Below are positions 48,871 through 61,744 of a stretch of 64,000 nucleotides of DNA, in pieces. This DNA comes from Steromphala cineraria. Taxonomy: Eukaryota > Mollusca > Gastropoda > Trochida > Trochidae. The stretch spans positions 60,954,575 through 61,018,574 of the forward strand of contig OU744725.1 of NCBI GenBank assembly GCA_916613615.1. The letters run 5' to 3'. The position numbers and the translations under genes are program-made. Under the pieces are notes generated by a model. The model did not search any database and was not told the DNA's origin. It worked only from the letters and a program-made list of their open reading frames with translations. Within the stretch, counting starts at the first letter, position 1. Every line of letters begins with the position of its first letter.

Positions 48871-49560
48871 CTCATTTTATATTCAAGGCGTCGGCAACTG
48901 TATTTTAATGAGGGTATCAGGATGCTGGGAAATTCAGGTACCGAAAATCCATACAAAACCAATATCGTAAGTGCAGGTATAATCATAGAGGAAAATTTGC
49001 ATTTGAACCGGTAATACCTAACCAAACAGTGAAAATCAGCTGCTGGTCACAAACTCCCCAATTCTAAATATGTTTAAAGTAAATATTCAAATATCATGAA
49101 ATATAAAGATATTCTCTTTATTTTGAACCTTTTAGACAAAAATACAATCCGTCCATTCTAAAGAACGTTTCAACCATTTTATCAAGGATGGATCAAAAGA
49201 GAAAAAAAAATCTTGTATTGAGATAATGGACTAATGATACATCTATCAAGCGTATGGCAGGGATCACACGGATTAAAATAATTTGCATATAGTTATGATA
49301 TTTCTTCCCATTCCAATGCCAGGGATGAAAGGGGCTGACACGTGTTATGTCATTTCACATGTAATCCATTATAACAACGCGTAAAGGTGACAGTTCTGCA
49401 AGAAAAAACCCTTATCGTATCATCTTCCAGTAAAAGAGAAACAGCAGCCCCTTTTATCTTAGAAATCTCCGTTTTTCCATCTTTCACTCATTCGCTCTTA
49501 TGCTTTTTTAAAATCATATTCTCTCCCCGTACCTTCACAATGCTTCATTGAAACCTCTCT
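48871..49560. other. AT-rich spacer, nothing recognised
   Basis: No repeat or gene identified. Confidence 0.4.
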
Positions 49561-49566
49561 TTTTTA

Positions 49567-49625
49567 ACTTCTGTCTCTGTCTTTAAGTTTTTCTGTCTCT
49601 CTGTCTCTGTCTCTCTTTCTCTGTG
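49567..49625. repeat. CTGTCT-type simple repeat
   Basis: Imperfect CTGTCTCT run of about 60 bp, the complement of the motif at 40617-41113. It accounts for part of the minus-strand ORF at 49564-49833. Confidence 0.8.
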
Positions 49626-49711
49626 CGTTACCTTCACAAGTGACATGACTACATATTTGCAAGGCAAAAAGTAGTTGGAGATGACAACATGATACAATTA
49701 TTCCGAGACGA

Positions 49712-49948
49712 GACGTTGAGCACGATGGTGTCGTATAGCCTCTCACGCCAAAGGCCCGGGTTCGAATACCGATGGATACACCCAACCTGGATCTCAGACT
49801 GTCTTGTGTTCCTTGACAAGGCACTTCATCCACATTACACTCAGTTAACCCAGTTGTTAAAATGGGTTCCTGAAAACAGGATGTACGGACCTACATGGTC
49901 GCGCTTATCTGGAAATAGCGCGATATAAATACCCTCATTATCATTATC
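49712..49948 (+). mobile_element. tRNA-derived SINE
   Basis: GCCTCTCACGCCAAAGGCCC followed by GGGTTCGAATACC (B box GGTTCGAATACC at 49759-49770) is a tRNA-like Pol III head. The body from about 49785 matches the SINE at 45225-45466. The tail GCGCGATATAAATACCCTCA runs into ATT-rich sequence that is also the start of the 201-bp array. The A box is degenerate. Confidence 0.8.
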
Positions 49949-50935
49949 TATTATTATTAATGACGAATACTGGGGTAAAATCTGGGAATAGATATTCTAA
50001 CTGATGTGACCCTATATGTACTGATATGTTGTTCTATTACACATACTAATATCATATCTCTAAGTTTCATGCAATCGTTTCTTAAAACCAGGACGAAATA
50101 TTTACTCCCCAAAAGCTACACCTCATAACCTTTCTGTATCCCTCATTATCACTATCTATTATCATTAATGACGAATACTGGGGTAAAATCTGGGAATATA
50201 TTTCTTAATTGATGTGACCCTTTATGTACTTTTTCTATTACACACACTCATATCATCTCTCTAAGTTTCATACAATCGTTTCTAAAAACGAGGACGAAAT
50301 ATTTACTCCCCAAAAGCTACACCTCATAACCTTTCTGTATCCCTCATTATCACTATCTATTATCATTAATGACGAATACTGGGGTAAAATCTGGGAATAT
50401 ATTTCTTAATTGATGTGACCCTTTATGTACTTGTTCTATTACACACACTCATATCATCTCTCTAAGTTTCATACAATCGTTTCATAAAACCAGGACGAAA
50501 TATTTACTCCCCAAACGCTACACCTCATAACCTTTCTGTATCCCTCATTATCACTATCTATTATCATTAATGACGAATACTGGGGTAAAATCTGGGAATA
50601 TATTTCTTAATTGATGTGACCCTTTATGTACTTGTTCTATTACACACACTCATATCATCTCTCTAAGTTTCATACAATCGTTTCATAAAACCAGGACGAA
50701 ATATTTACTCCCCAAACGCTACACCTCATAACCTTTGTGTATTTTTCTACATGTTCATATATGTTATGTGACCCTATATGTACTGATATTGTTTTCTATC
50801 ACACATACTCATATCATCTCTCTAAGTTTCATACAATCGTTTCTAAAAACGAGGACGAAATATTTACTCCCCAAAAGCTACACCTCATAACCTTTGTGTA
50901 TTTTTCTACATGTTCATTTATGTTATAAGTCACCT
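49931..50935. repeat. 201-bp tandem array, about 4.5 copies
   Basis: TGACGAATACTGGGGTAAAA occurs at 49961, 50169, 50370 and 50571 (steps of 208, 201 and 201). The final copies have a different junction (TTTGTGTATTTTTCTACATG), with that segment itself present twice near 50737 and 50897. Each unit begins with a copy of the SINE tail (CCTCATTATCACTATCTATT), so the array seems to have grown from the SINE 3' end and its flank. Confidence 0.92.
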
Positions 50936-51611
50936 GTGTTCATAGAGTACACCCAAACGTTTATACCCTTCATGGTAGCATCCCACGTTAGATACACATG
51001 ATTAACTACCAAGGAAGGTGTTTTGTGTGGTTTTAATTTCACAAAACATGAACAAAATTTGGTGGACCGATCAGGTGCAAAGTATAATAGTTTCTATTAA
51101 TCCGGGCCACTGCACATCAAACGTGGTGGGATGAAATGTAACGAGTTATGCACAACAGTAACAATTAAATTATTTAAAAGATATGACCTTAAAACATGTG
51201 TGTACCGAGTACCCTACATAATACTCAATACACAATTTTATTGCGTGGGTTTTTATCTTTAGACAGGTTGCTCTGTCATCATAGGTATTTGACTATGGGA
51301 CAAAACACAATAGGTGGTCTATTATTGATTAAAGTTAATTAGTTTATTGTTTGTGGAATGTAATATGCGTTCACATACGCACTGGACCATACATTTTAAT
51401 TTCACGTTTTCTGATCGGTATTTTCGCCTTTAAGCTACATTGAACTTCAAAATTAAATAATTCTGGCTTGGAATTATAGTTAAAAATACAATGGTTATGG
51501 TGTCCTCATGTGTAAAATGTTTGTTGAACATTTTTGCGTTACTTGATGGTTATGGTGACATCAACATATGTCAACTTATCACACCAGCCACCTGGAATAG
51601 GTTTTCTCGAT
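50936..51611. other. Spacer, nothing recognised
   Basis: No repeat or gene identified. Confidence 0.4.
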
Positions 51612-51830
51612 TTAAAGGGACAGTACTATCGAGGTATGTTTGTGTGGAAACGAAATTCAATGTGATGCATTTTTTTTTTAGTCAAATTGTAAAATATAGA
51701 ACACCTAAAATATTACCCTCACTAACATATATGAAAATAAGTGTGAAATAATCATGTATAAACTTATATTTATTGTAGTACCTTTGAATTTGCTTCCACA
51801 AGAAATCTTCCGATAGGACTGTCCCTTTAA
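51612..51830. mobile_element. MITE family 2, full-length copy
   Basis: 219 bp, left end TTAAAGGGACAGTACTATCG and right end CGATAGGACTGTCCCTTTAA, TTAA at both ends. Confidence 0.92.
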
Positions 51831-52140
51831 GTATTTATCCACAACTACACACATGATCTGTCAATATTTCGTGTTGTAAATATAAATATAAAGAATGAGC
51901 AAATTCCATTACATTCAATACATATCGGTATTGAAAATATAAACTTATTTTCATAAAACTAAACATTTTCATATTTGAATCATTGTTACATTTCAGAAAA
52001 CCACTTTTCCGGCTCGAGCCTCTTCCGGTATCCTTATGAACACCTTCAAAAACAGTACAGCAAAAACGCCAACACTGACTTTACCAACAGGTACCCGAAA
52101 CGCTACAATTTATAAAGTACTTATGTTTTTTAATATTTGT
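51831..52140. other. AT-rich spacer, nothing recognised
   Basis: No signal identified. Confidence 0.35.
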
Positions 52141-52800
52141 TGCAGTAGCAAACGGTATCATGACATGAGGTCAAAACGTTGAAAGTCTTCGAGAACTCGA
52201 AAATATTACGTTTCTCGTTTGTACGTGGTTTGAAAAGAAACCACTCCTTGATAGCAACGCGTATCATAATCGCAAAGGGCATCCAAGTGGCTGCTAAACC
52301 TAATTTGGATCTATTATACAAATCAGGCCAAGTAGAGCGTGTAGCATTGTTTGCGTCAAATTGTGACATTAATAAGCCGTGAAGACGAAAGCCCTCCGAT
52401 TTGGCTCTGCATGGACCATAAAGTTGGTAGGCTGTCAGAGACAAATCAAAGCTAGACACAGAGTAGACGAAGTGATCAATGTTTAATTACTCAAGACGTT
52501 GTTTGCCTAGAAGTAAAAAGACGCTTTGAAATGAGATTTCACAGCAGGAAAGCGTTAAGATGATATCTTCTTAACATTAAGACTCTAAGGGGGAAACAGT
52601 GGGATAAATACTTTATGAGTAATTCAGACCCATTATGGGAAGGCGTAACGATTTAAGAAAACCTATAAGCTTAAAAAGAGTGGGATATGAGGACATCCTT
52701 GGCGAACTCCTAGTGCGATATCACTTCAACAAGGGTGAGATGGACTTGGATATGTCACTTACACGGGGTGTTCTATGAAAGGGTATACCTTTACATTGCA
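52141..52800. promoter_or_regulatory. Weak GC-richer island
   Basis: Less AT-rich, repeat-free. Openings on both strands over the same bases (52179-52382 plus and 52130-52459 minus) are unrecognised. Confidence 0.2.
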
Positions 52801-55130
52801 ATAATTCTCCTAAACGTCGAATAATACATCTTTGTTGTTTGTTGTTTAGACTTTGCTCATCGTGTGAGTGTGAAATTTAATTTTAACACCGATTACATTT
52901 TATGGCCTTTTGATTCTATTGTAAAACATGCTAAATAATGATTTCACTATGAAAAACATGTTTGCACAGTTTGAAATCGTACATGTTCCTCTTTCATAAA
53001 TATTTATCACGTTTCAGGGTGTTCTTCAATGTTTTAGGAGCTTGATGCAAGCCAAAAGTTACGCGAAGGTTACATAAGTTCGTTTCTGAAGATCATCAAA
53101 TTTTATAGATTTTATATTGTTGAAAAACAATAAACGAATATTTGATGATATTTAATTCCAGCAATGAAACGGCTAACTATGCAAAATATTTTCTCCAAAT
53201 ATGCTTTAATCGTGACAGAAATATGCCCAAACTGCATTGGGCCAGGTGTGATCATAATAAATTATTTACGAATGAAGATGCACATCGTGGTTACACAATT
53301 GCAAACTTACGCATGCACATGGACAATGACAATGCATACTTCAAATAAAAGTTTTAATACCACATATTGGTTTTATGATCGCCTTTATGATTTTCCAATG
53401 TCTCATCATGAGATAATTGAACTTTTACACCTTTGGAGGACCCGATGAACCAGATAGAATGATGGCAGAAGCGACAGAAAATTTCTTCGTCTCGAACTAC
53501 GACTTTTATGGCAGCTTACAAGGGCCATAACCCCGAGCGGCCGTACTGAACATCCCACAAAACGATGACAAGTTACTGGTTAGGAGAATACAAAGACTTG
53601 ACGCTCAGTTTTTAAACCATATCGCACTGTGTAAAATTTTCCTACAAGGCTTTATATAACCGTCAATAACCATAATAATTTCTCTTACCTTTAAGAAGAA
53701 GCGTGTTGATGATTCTTTGAAGGGGTTATGTGGTTTATTACATAAGATAATGACACACATTGTTGTCTTTAAATATTAACGTCTTTGTGTATATCGTATT
53801 ATGTATAATGATTTAAACCTTTTCAGTTAAAACTTTAAGATATTTTGAATTTTAACTTGTAATTAGATTTTAGAGCCTCTAGCAATAACCGATAAATATC
53901 TGCTTTCATCTGTTATTGAAAATTTGTTAAATGTATTTGTATGAAAAGGATATTCCATTAGATCTCTCTTTCACACAAGCGTAAACCAGTTATAGAATGA
54001 GTAATTCTTTACAATCCTTTATCTGAAAATGATATATAGTTGATACAAACATTTTTGAATTTTTTAGAACAAATAGCAGGTAGAAGTTAGATAATTATTA
54101 TTGTAAAATATAGCAAGTACCAAGATGTCAACCTTAAAAAGCATCCTTGATTCAATCAAGATTTTCTAAAGGGAAAATTTGCTGGTCATCTTTCCATGTC
54201 AATTAAATATTAAAATCCATACACAATAGCAAATTTCCTCCAGTAAACGACTAGTTAGCTATATAACGGTATGTACATGATTTATAGCTCCATTATCATG
54301 CCTGGTGAGAGCGATTTATTAATCCTCAATATTTGATGATTAACATGGGAAAACAAGCTATTTAAGTCACGTAAAGCCTCCGCGTGTTCATATAGGTACA
54401 GACAAGGTGTCAGCATACCGCATTACTTATTCAAGTGTATGTGTTAGAGACACTTCCGATACGATTCACTGAACAAATATCAAAAACCAGAGGGAAAAGA
54501 TTACATCAATTATTCAGGGAAAGATTTGAGACAACGTGGACCAATGAAATATTAACGGTTATTTTCTGTAGGATTTTGTAAGGAGCAGCTGAAAGCTGAG
54601 ATTTTTCAGAAGCAATGGTGTATATTGTCCCAGTAGAGATACTTGCTTTGTTCCTACGTTCTTCAGAAATTGATGGAACAAATGAGCTATATTATGGTGA
54701 TCAATCAAGAACAAGATTTAACCATTCGTGCATGTTGCAGCGTGAATTATTCAGCTTTCTTTGGGGACATGCCATTGTTTTTGAAAGACGGGGACATAAG
54801 ATAATCAGTATCTAATATATCACAAGTCTACATGTTTTGTTCTAAACGAACCATCGTCAATTCATAATGTTGTACAACTTTGCTCAAGAACAAGAATGAT
54901 GTATGTTTGTGCTTTCGAAGATACTTTGAAAGCGTCTGTTAAAGTGATTCAACTCAAAGATTTATCAAGACTTCTATTAAACTTACTGATAACTATGTCA
55001 TACGTAGAATATAGGTTGTTCTATGTTTGATTTAGATTTTTTTAGATTTTTTAGTTTTCTTAATTATATCTTGTTAGATGTTCACACTTCATTGACCACA
55101 ATCACCACTTTTTGTACCCCGCCTTTCAAC
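52801..55130. other. AT-rich spacer, nothing recognised
   Basis: 2.3 kb. Small openings at 53142-53348, 53164-53448 and 54615-54815 show no family features. Confidence 0.45.
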
Positions 55131-55640
55131 CCAAAACATATGATATCTAAATAATCGGTCATGATTAACGCTTTTCGTTTCTTAAGAAACAAATCTGATT
55201 GGCCAATATCCGACATTTTAAACTGATCAAAGAGCGTCAATCTTGAATTCCACGCTTCACATGTTATCTATACAAATTTCCTTTCAACTTAGGCCAATTT
55301 AAGGGTTGTTCTTAAGGTAGCTCTTTTGGGCAGCCCAATAAGGGTTTAGAGTTGTCAAGGTCTTGCAAAACACTTGTTCATATCAAAGAGTCAAGTTATG
55401 CCCGATAAGGTCACACCACGGAGTCACCCTGTGTACGCAAATCGCCCTTGAAATCAAGCAATTCCCTAAAATTACCACCTTAATCCCTTGTCATTATGTC
55501 GAAATTGGAATTTGCAGATCAAAGATTGTAGCACGTGATTAATCCGGCTTTTTCTAATTTGTTCCCCCTGTAGTTAAGTCAAAGACCCCTTCATAAAAAC
55601 TCACCACATTTGACTTTCAATTCGAGCAACACAGCGACAC
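55131..55640. promoter_or_regulatory. GC-richer island, candidate regulatory sequence
   Basis: Repeat-free, balanced composition, with a CACGTG at 55532-55537. No coding similarity. Confidence 0.25.
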
Positions 55641-56035
55641 CTTAAAGACTCTCTCATGTGTTTTTAATGAACATTTCAAGTTTGAATAGCAATCCTGAAT
55701 GAAATTTTGATTTAAGGGCACTTGATATAAATCATTAATATCATATATGTATGTGTATATTATTAACATATAACATTTGAGAACATGATAAACTAAAATT
55801 ACATGTATCTTTTCTTTACGAATTCTCTTTATTGATTATCGTATATGGAGGAATGTTTTGATAGGACATGTCAATGTCAAAGTCAAAGCCAAAGGCATCT
55901 GTTATCAAATATCAGATAATTACTAATCACAATAAAGATAATAAAAACATTCTCATTCTTGTTAATAAAGGTTATTTATGATAAATTCAATCTGATCCTG
56001 GCAATTTATTTTATAATCCTAAGATAAAAAAAGGC
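55641..56035. other. AT-rich spacer, nothing recognised
   Basis: No repeat or gene identified. Confidence 0.35.
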
Positions 56036-56039
56036 AACT

Positions 56040-56115
56040 CGGCTTGATAACGGTGTTAGTATCCACATCAAAACGGCGCAATTTTGCAATAAATACGTTG
56101 TCTATCCATAATTGT
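56040..56115 (+). mobile_element. Penelope-like terminal fragment
   Basis: CTTGATAACGGTGTTAGTAT then CCACATCAAAACGGCG and TTGCAATAAATACGTTGTCT, ATCCATAA: the same motif order as 37981-38050 and 47931-47995, with mutations. Confidence 0.5.
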
Positions 56116-56289
56116 TTTCATCTTTTAAAAATTCGTGTCAAAACTTCTGATCAGAACTAAAATTCAAACTTGCTTAAAATATCTAGCCACTCTTGTTTTC
56201 CTAAGAAATTGTGATAATCGATTCTGATTTCCATATAATGATTATATAGGTAGACGGATCGATATGATAAGCTGAAATATATTAGAGTG

Positions 56290-57300
56290 TGGGCAGATAG
56301 ATCAGGCTATGAACTCCTGAAACAACGACAATCCTGATCCTTCAGCATAGCACGTGAAGCACGTGCGTTGTGTCCAGGGGGATTTTGGGGGGATTCCATA
56401 ACGCAGCCAATCACAAGGCTCCCCGTAGTGTTGTCGGGAGAAGAAGTGAGAGAACAAGAGCGCGGTTAAGACAGCGCGGCGAGGATATCACATGATCAAA
56501 GCATATGATTAGAGCATAATCCATATTTCTTCATTGCTGGATGTTAGGATGAAAGAAGAACTCATAACAAATGCGCCTTGCATCTTTGATGCTAGTGTTT
56601 CTGTGAATGCGTCAATTTGTTCATAATAAACTAACAAGATTATCGAAATGAAGTGCGAAATCGAGAAAACATTATTAACTGTTTTACAAATAAAAAGACT
56701 TCAGAATAGAAGGGCCTGTTACAAGCGCAAACACCCAACTGAATACTGGCTTGGTATAGATAACACACACACACGCCGGCAAGAAAAACGGTAAATTAGA
56801 TCAAATAATTAAGAAAGTTTAAGATTTTAAAACGGAGGTGGTTTTACAAGAGCAAGAAGCATGCTGAAGGGTTCCATATAGATAGCACACATTCGCCGTC
56901 AATAAGACAGGCTCCAGGAACGAGGAAATTAGCGCTATGGATTCGTAGTCATGCTCAAGCCACGAGAGGCGCGTGAGGGGGAATGAATGTCTATTGTTCT
57001 AGGCTAGCTCGAAATACGCCAGTCCAGTTTTGATTGACCGCCCGATTACTGAAGGCCTTAAAAAGACTGTTTGATGACAGGCAAATAACGGCGAATCCTG
57101 CTTGGACAAAAGAGGGGTGACAAGGCAATCGAACGTGGCCCGTGTTCTCAAAGCGTATGTAAGACAGACAGACAAAGCACCGTGCTAAGATGCACACCAA
57201 CACGTATTAAATTGCTGAGTTGTCACGCCGAATATCGAATGTTGACATCTTGGCGACTCATTGCCAATGATATGGAAAGCACTGAGAGTTGTATGTGGTC
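56290..57300. promoter_or_regulatory. GC-richer island with paired CACGTG motifs
   Basis: CACGTG at 56351-56356 and 56360-56365, GC-rich sequence to about 56490, then mixed sequence to 57300. The 14-mer CATAGCACGTGAAG here (56346-56359) also occurs at 32344-32357. No coding similarity. Confidence 0.3.
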
Positions 57301-57309
57301 TGCGTGTGT

Positions 57310-57349
57310 GGGTAAGGGGGAGGGGGATGGGATGGGGCGGATGGCGGGG
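57310..57349 (+). other. G-quadruplex-forming motif
   Basis: Six runs of three or more G separated mostly by one to three bases (runs at 57310-57312, 57316-57320, 57322-57326, 57329-57331, 57334-57337 and 57346-57349). This meets the usual G3+N1-7 rule. Function is unknown. Confidence 0.75.
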
Positions 57350-57360
57350 TGGTGATTTTA

Positions 57361-57780
57361 TTAAAGTTACGCAGGACCGGAAAAGGATTGAAGGTTCTAG
57401 CGTTTTCTTCTCCTTTTCTCTTATACATAAGTTGTGTTATTACAACTATATATATGCATTTTTGAAATAGATTTGTTCCATCACAGAATTTCTGCACCAT
57501 CTTACCTTCCCAAGGTACTAACATATATAATGAATATAGAAATGTAAAATATAAAGATATAAAAAACTATAATACATCACGGTTAGATCAAACCTTAAAG
57601 ATACCGATGACGTACTTTGCAAACTAAAAGATGACACCCAGCGTGAAATAGATTCATTCCCGAAGCCATGTCATTCAAAAGTGACAACGAAGTGTTCCTC
57701 AAATTACTAAAGACATATGTAATGAGGTAGAACATAATGTAGATTGCAATCATGGCTATTGTCATCTTCCTACGCAAAGA
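57361..57780. other. AT-rich spacer, nothing recognised
   Basis: No repeat or gene identified. Confidence 0.35.
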
Positions 57781-58230
57781 TTAAAGCGCCAGTCGCGGAC
57801 ATGGCTTATCTAACCCTTGCTGTCGACCCTTGACCTTTATAGTTTGCTAACATCGCCCTCTTCGGCGATAATTTGCTACCTCTAGTTATCTCCCTTGCTA
57901 CAATTCAAATTATCTGTTTTGATTGACCTCGATTATTTAAGTTTGTTAAATCATCTCAAGAATTATTTTCACGGTTGTTTTCGGTGTTACAATTCTTGCA
58001 CTGATTGATTAAACGTGAAAGTAAGTTAAATACATTGATCTGCACTCTACAGGCGCTACTCTCTCTTTACAAAGTTTTCAGTTGACGAACTTCGACAGAA
58101 AGGCCGCCATGTTTTTTCGGTCCGATGTATTTTTGTAAAGGGCTTTCTGATTGGACTATGGCTTTCCCTTGTAGTAAGCTAGAGAGCAAGCACAGAAAAG
58201 TCAAGTGTCGGCAGCAAGCCTTTTATTAGT
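57781..58230. promoter_or_regulatory. Weak island with YY1-like site
   Basis: GGCCGCCATG at 58102-58111 in a GC-richer patch. TTAAAGCGCCAGT at 57781 faintly resembles the MITE terminus but no element follows. Confidence 0.2.
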
Positions 58231-58742
58231 AAGTCTTGTAACTGAAAGTTTAAGCTTTGTGAGGAAGATTTGCTGTTTTCAGTATAGCACTAACGCAGAG
58301 TTGAACCAATAATTTGTTAAAATGGCAAATGAAAGAAACATATCTGCAATTTCAGTTTTCCACAAGAAAAGGCTTATAGTTAAACGAAGAGAAAACAAGC
58401 AAGGTTCCTTTATATAACTATCCAATTAATCTTTCCTAAGTTGTACAAACATTCTACATACATTATGTAAGGTTGACGACCAAAGAGTACATTCGTAAAG
58501 TGGTATGTGTTTTTCATCAAATGTGAAATGAAGGTAAAAAATACCTACCTCTCATTGAATTGGCGTCATCCATTGCGTGTTGTATGTTGGTTGTGTGGTA
58601 GTATGTCCATTCAGCCATTCTGGAATCTGTAATTGAAACATTTTTCATTATGACTTCCATATCTTATCTATTCATATTTGAATCACTCAAACCGGCAAAA
58701 CGTGATTCATAAGTGTTGTTCAACTATTTGAACTATTTTTTT
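58231..58742. other. AT-rich spacer, nothing recognised
   Basis: No repeat or gene identified. Confidence 0.4.
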
Positions 58743-59037
<295 letters not shown>

Positions 59038-59540
59038 AAAATCTTGTTTTGCTACTACTTCCTATACAACTGCTCCTATGTTATACGTTTAGTCCTGCTG
59101 TTACGTTTAGTGAATAAGCACATGAACAATATATTGATATTTAATGAATTTGATACAATGATTCAACGTATTCAGTCACATTGACATGAGACGAGACTAA
59201 AAATTTAGATTTGACACATCTCAAATAAAGCCTCTTTAATCATCTTAAAAAGGATTATGTAGTCTTTGTGCTGTAATTTTAGCTCTGTCCGCTCTGCCAA
59301 ATGAAAGAAAAGAAGTATATGATTTGTGAAGCTTTATAACATTAACATATCTGTAATAATGTCGAACTAAATGCGAATTTTTCTCTGATATTTCGTCATG
59401 TTTTTAAATGTCTGACTATCAATTGTATAAGCGTATTGATAGGCTTAAAAATGAACACGTTATCATTTGTCAATTTCATCATTACCAGTAACAAATATGA
59501 AAATATGTATTCAAGTCATCAAAGCAAAGAGTGAGAAGCA
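59038..59540. other. AT-rich spacer
   Basis: Includes a 28-mer at 59464-59491 that recurs at 61806-61833 with one mismatch. Otherwise nothing recognised. Confidence 0.4.
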
Positions 59541-59960
59541 ATATCAATTAGGAGTTGGCGCTTGACTATTGTAGTGTGTGACAGGCCAGGGCGGTATGCT
59601 TGGACCCCTTCTCTAAGAGCCCTCTGGCGTTATATCATTATTATATATGATATGAGAATACGGAGTAACTCAGGACCACCCCCGGACTACATGGAACCCG
59701 ACAGAGGGCCTGAATCAACCACAATACACAGTACTGTCTGGGAATTCTATACGTAGCCGGACAATTCTCTTAGCGATTTGTTTTGTCTGCTTGTATTTGT
59801 TTTGTGTGTTGGTAATGGATATATAATTGACGCCGAACCAAACAAACCGAGAGCTTTCGTGGTCCCAACTGTATGAGATCCCATCAGGGGAGATAAGCGC
59901 TCACTGATTGTCGCTCTTGAGTTAGACAAGTACAGATGAGTCTATAGGGGTTTAAGTACG
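59541..59960. promoter_or_regulatory. GC-richer island, candidate regulatory sequence
   Basis: Repeat-free, CpG-bearing. Openings at 59562-59756 (plus) and 59747-59929 (minus) unrecognised. Confidence 0.25.
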
Positions 59961-60780
59961 GGTTTCGCACTTGCAGTCTTCAGTCCTCAATAATTGATAA
60001 AGTTGGGCTTAACCACACTGAAAGAAAAACCTTTTCCTTTGGGATATGTTTTGCAGGTTTTTCATCTTTGGAACGTTTTGTCATGTTAATTAGCCGTGAG
60101 AATTGGTGTACTTGTTAAAGATCCTCGCCTTTTACTGAGGAATTTCTTATTGATAATTTACACTCGCTATCTCGTCTTCAAACTTAAACAATTCCTTCGT
60201 GGTACATACATCATGTCAACTGAATTGAACAGAAGAGGTACTTTGGTGCTCTGAGCTAGAAATTGAGTCTTAAAACATTGATGTTTAAAAGTAATTTTTA
60301 ATTAAACTAATGAAAACTATCCAAAAAACTATCAAATAGGTACTTCACAGATGGACTTCAAAGATTTTTGAGGAGAATTATTTCAAATATTTTTCTTCAT
60401 ATTTGTGTATTAGGATAATGCTGGAGATTTCACAAAGATAAAATGCTTCTATCTCTAAAATAGTATTCGGGCTAGAGTTTTTAAGTTTTCTTCTTATTAT
60501 CATTTAAACTAATTAAAATTATCAAATACCCCATCAAAAACGATATTTCAGGTTCATATTTCTGAAGTGAATTATTTCATATTCGTATCTTAATCTCCTA
60601 GTATTGTGATAATGTTGGAAAGATAAAAAAGATAAAACAATTCAATGTCTAAAATAGTATACAGGCTCCCCAAATCCAGAATCTTTTCGATATCAATATG
60701 ATTAATAACAAAGTATATTAGAAAAAGACAGTGTGCTTAAATCAAATATCATGACTTTAGATATTTGAATAGCTTCACAC
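59961..60780. other. AT-rich spacer, nothing recognised
   Basis: No repeat or gene identified. Confidence 0.4.
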
Positions 60781-61090
60781 TGGGGTGATGAGATATTAGC
60801 GCAGTGTCGAGGAATTGGGTGAGAAACTATGAAATATTCATAAACCTTCATATTTCACTCTCACCACCGAAATCCCTAACCCGAGTGCGAATGTGCAAAC
60901 CCATATAATTAGCAAATGAATGTCGATTTATCAACTATTCATTGGCGTAAGACATGATATCCTAACAATTCCGCTCAGCACCGACTCGGAAAATATATTC
61001 ATAAACTGTCACAGATAATAACACTACGAGATAACTAGCCCGCTACACAATCCGCCAAAAGGAATTGGCGAAAACAAATATTTGATTCAG
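60781..61090. promoter_or_regulatory. GC-richer island with imperfect hairpin
   Basis: GGTGAG near 60829 pairs with CTCACC near 60875, and TGAAATAT with ATATTTCA inside it, giving a short imperfect stem-loop. The rest is balanced, repeat-free sequence. Confidence 0.2.
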
Positions 61091-61623
61091 TTTATTTTTG
61101 TCTTCTGTTGATAAAGGAATGAATTATCCCATCTTTAAATATTTTGAAATTGAAATTAGTATTTCAGTTAGAATAATGAATTGACCTCAATATCTTTTAT
61201 TTCGTAATGGAGAAATATTTAATCAAATCGATTTCTGCTTACTTTGTAAAATTAAGATGAATTGTTTTAGGTTTTGTAGACATTATAGATTCCGGATCTT
61301 TTATATGAAAAAAAAATCTTTTGACTTTCTGACAAAGATGTTTTAATTAAAGAATTCATCATACAGATAAGTGTTAACACTAGGTTTAGTCATGTAATTG
61401 AGTAGAAATAACATTTACCGTAGTATTAGTAGAACTGCGAGGCATGAAACGTATTTTCAATGAAGTAAACATATATATAATTAACGTGTTTGTGTTTAAA
61501 TTTATTCTTTAAGACCACATTTACACTTATAAATATAAGAAATAAATAAGATAAAATAAAGTGAAATATATTACGTAGTATCTAAAGAAACTAACATAGA
61601 TTCGGCAGCTGTAATGAACTATT
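61091..61623. other. AT-rich spacer, nothing recognised
   Basis: No repeat or gene identified. Confidence 0.4.
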
Positions 61624-61744
61624 ATAGGGAAAGGCAGACCTATCGGGGTGTGTATTTTGGAAATGGTTTGACAACTTGATAAACAAGAGCATATAAGCTA
61701 ACTTCGTTTCCACAAAAAATACCCCGATAGGTCTGTCCCTTTAA
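61624..61744. mobile_element. MITE family 2, internally deleted copy (about 120 bp)
   Basis: Left end GGCAGACCTATCGGGGTGTG and right end CCCCGATAGGTCTGTCCCTT plus TAA are inverted. The interior is reduced to about 40 bp, so it is nearly just the two terminal repeats. The left TTAA is mutated. Confidence 0.85.

Noticed and set aside
49712..49800. tRNA gene at the B box GGTTCGAATACC
   Set aside because: No cloverleaf closes; the sequence continues into a SINE body shared with 45225-45466.
57781..57800. MITE terminus TTAAAGCGCCAGT
   Set aside because: Only about 13 bases resemble the terminus and no interior or opposite end follows.
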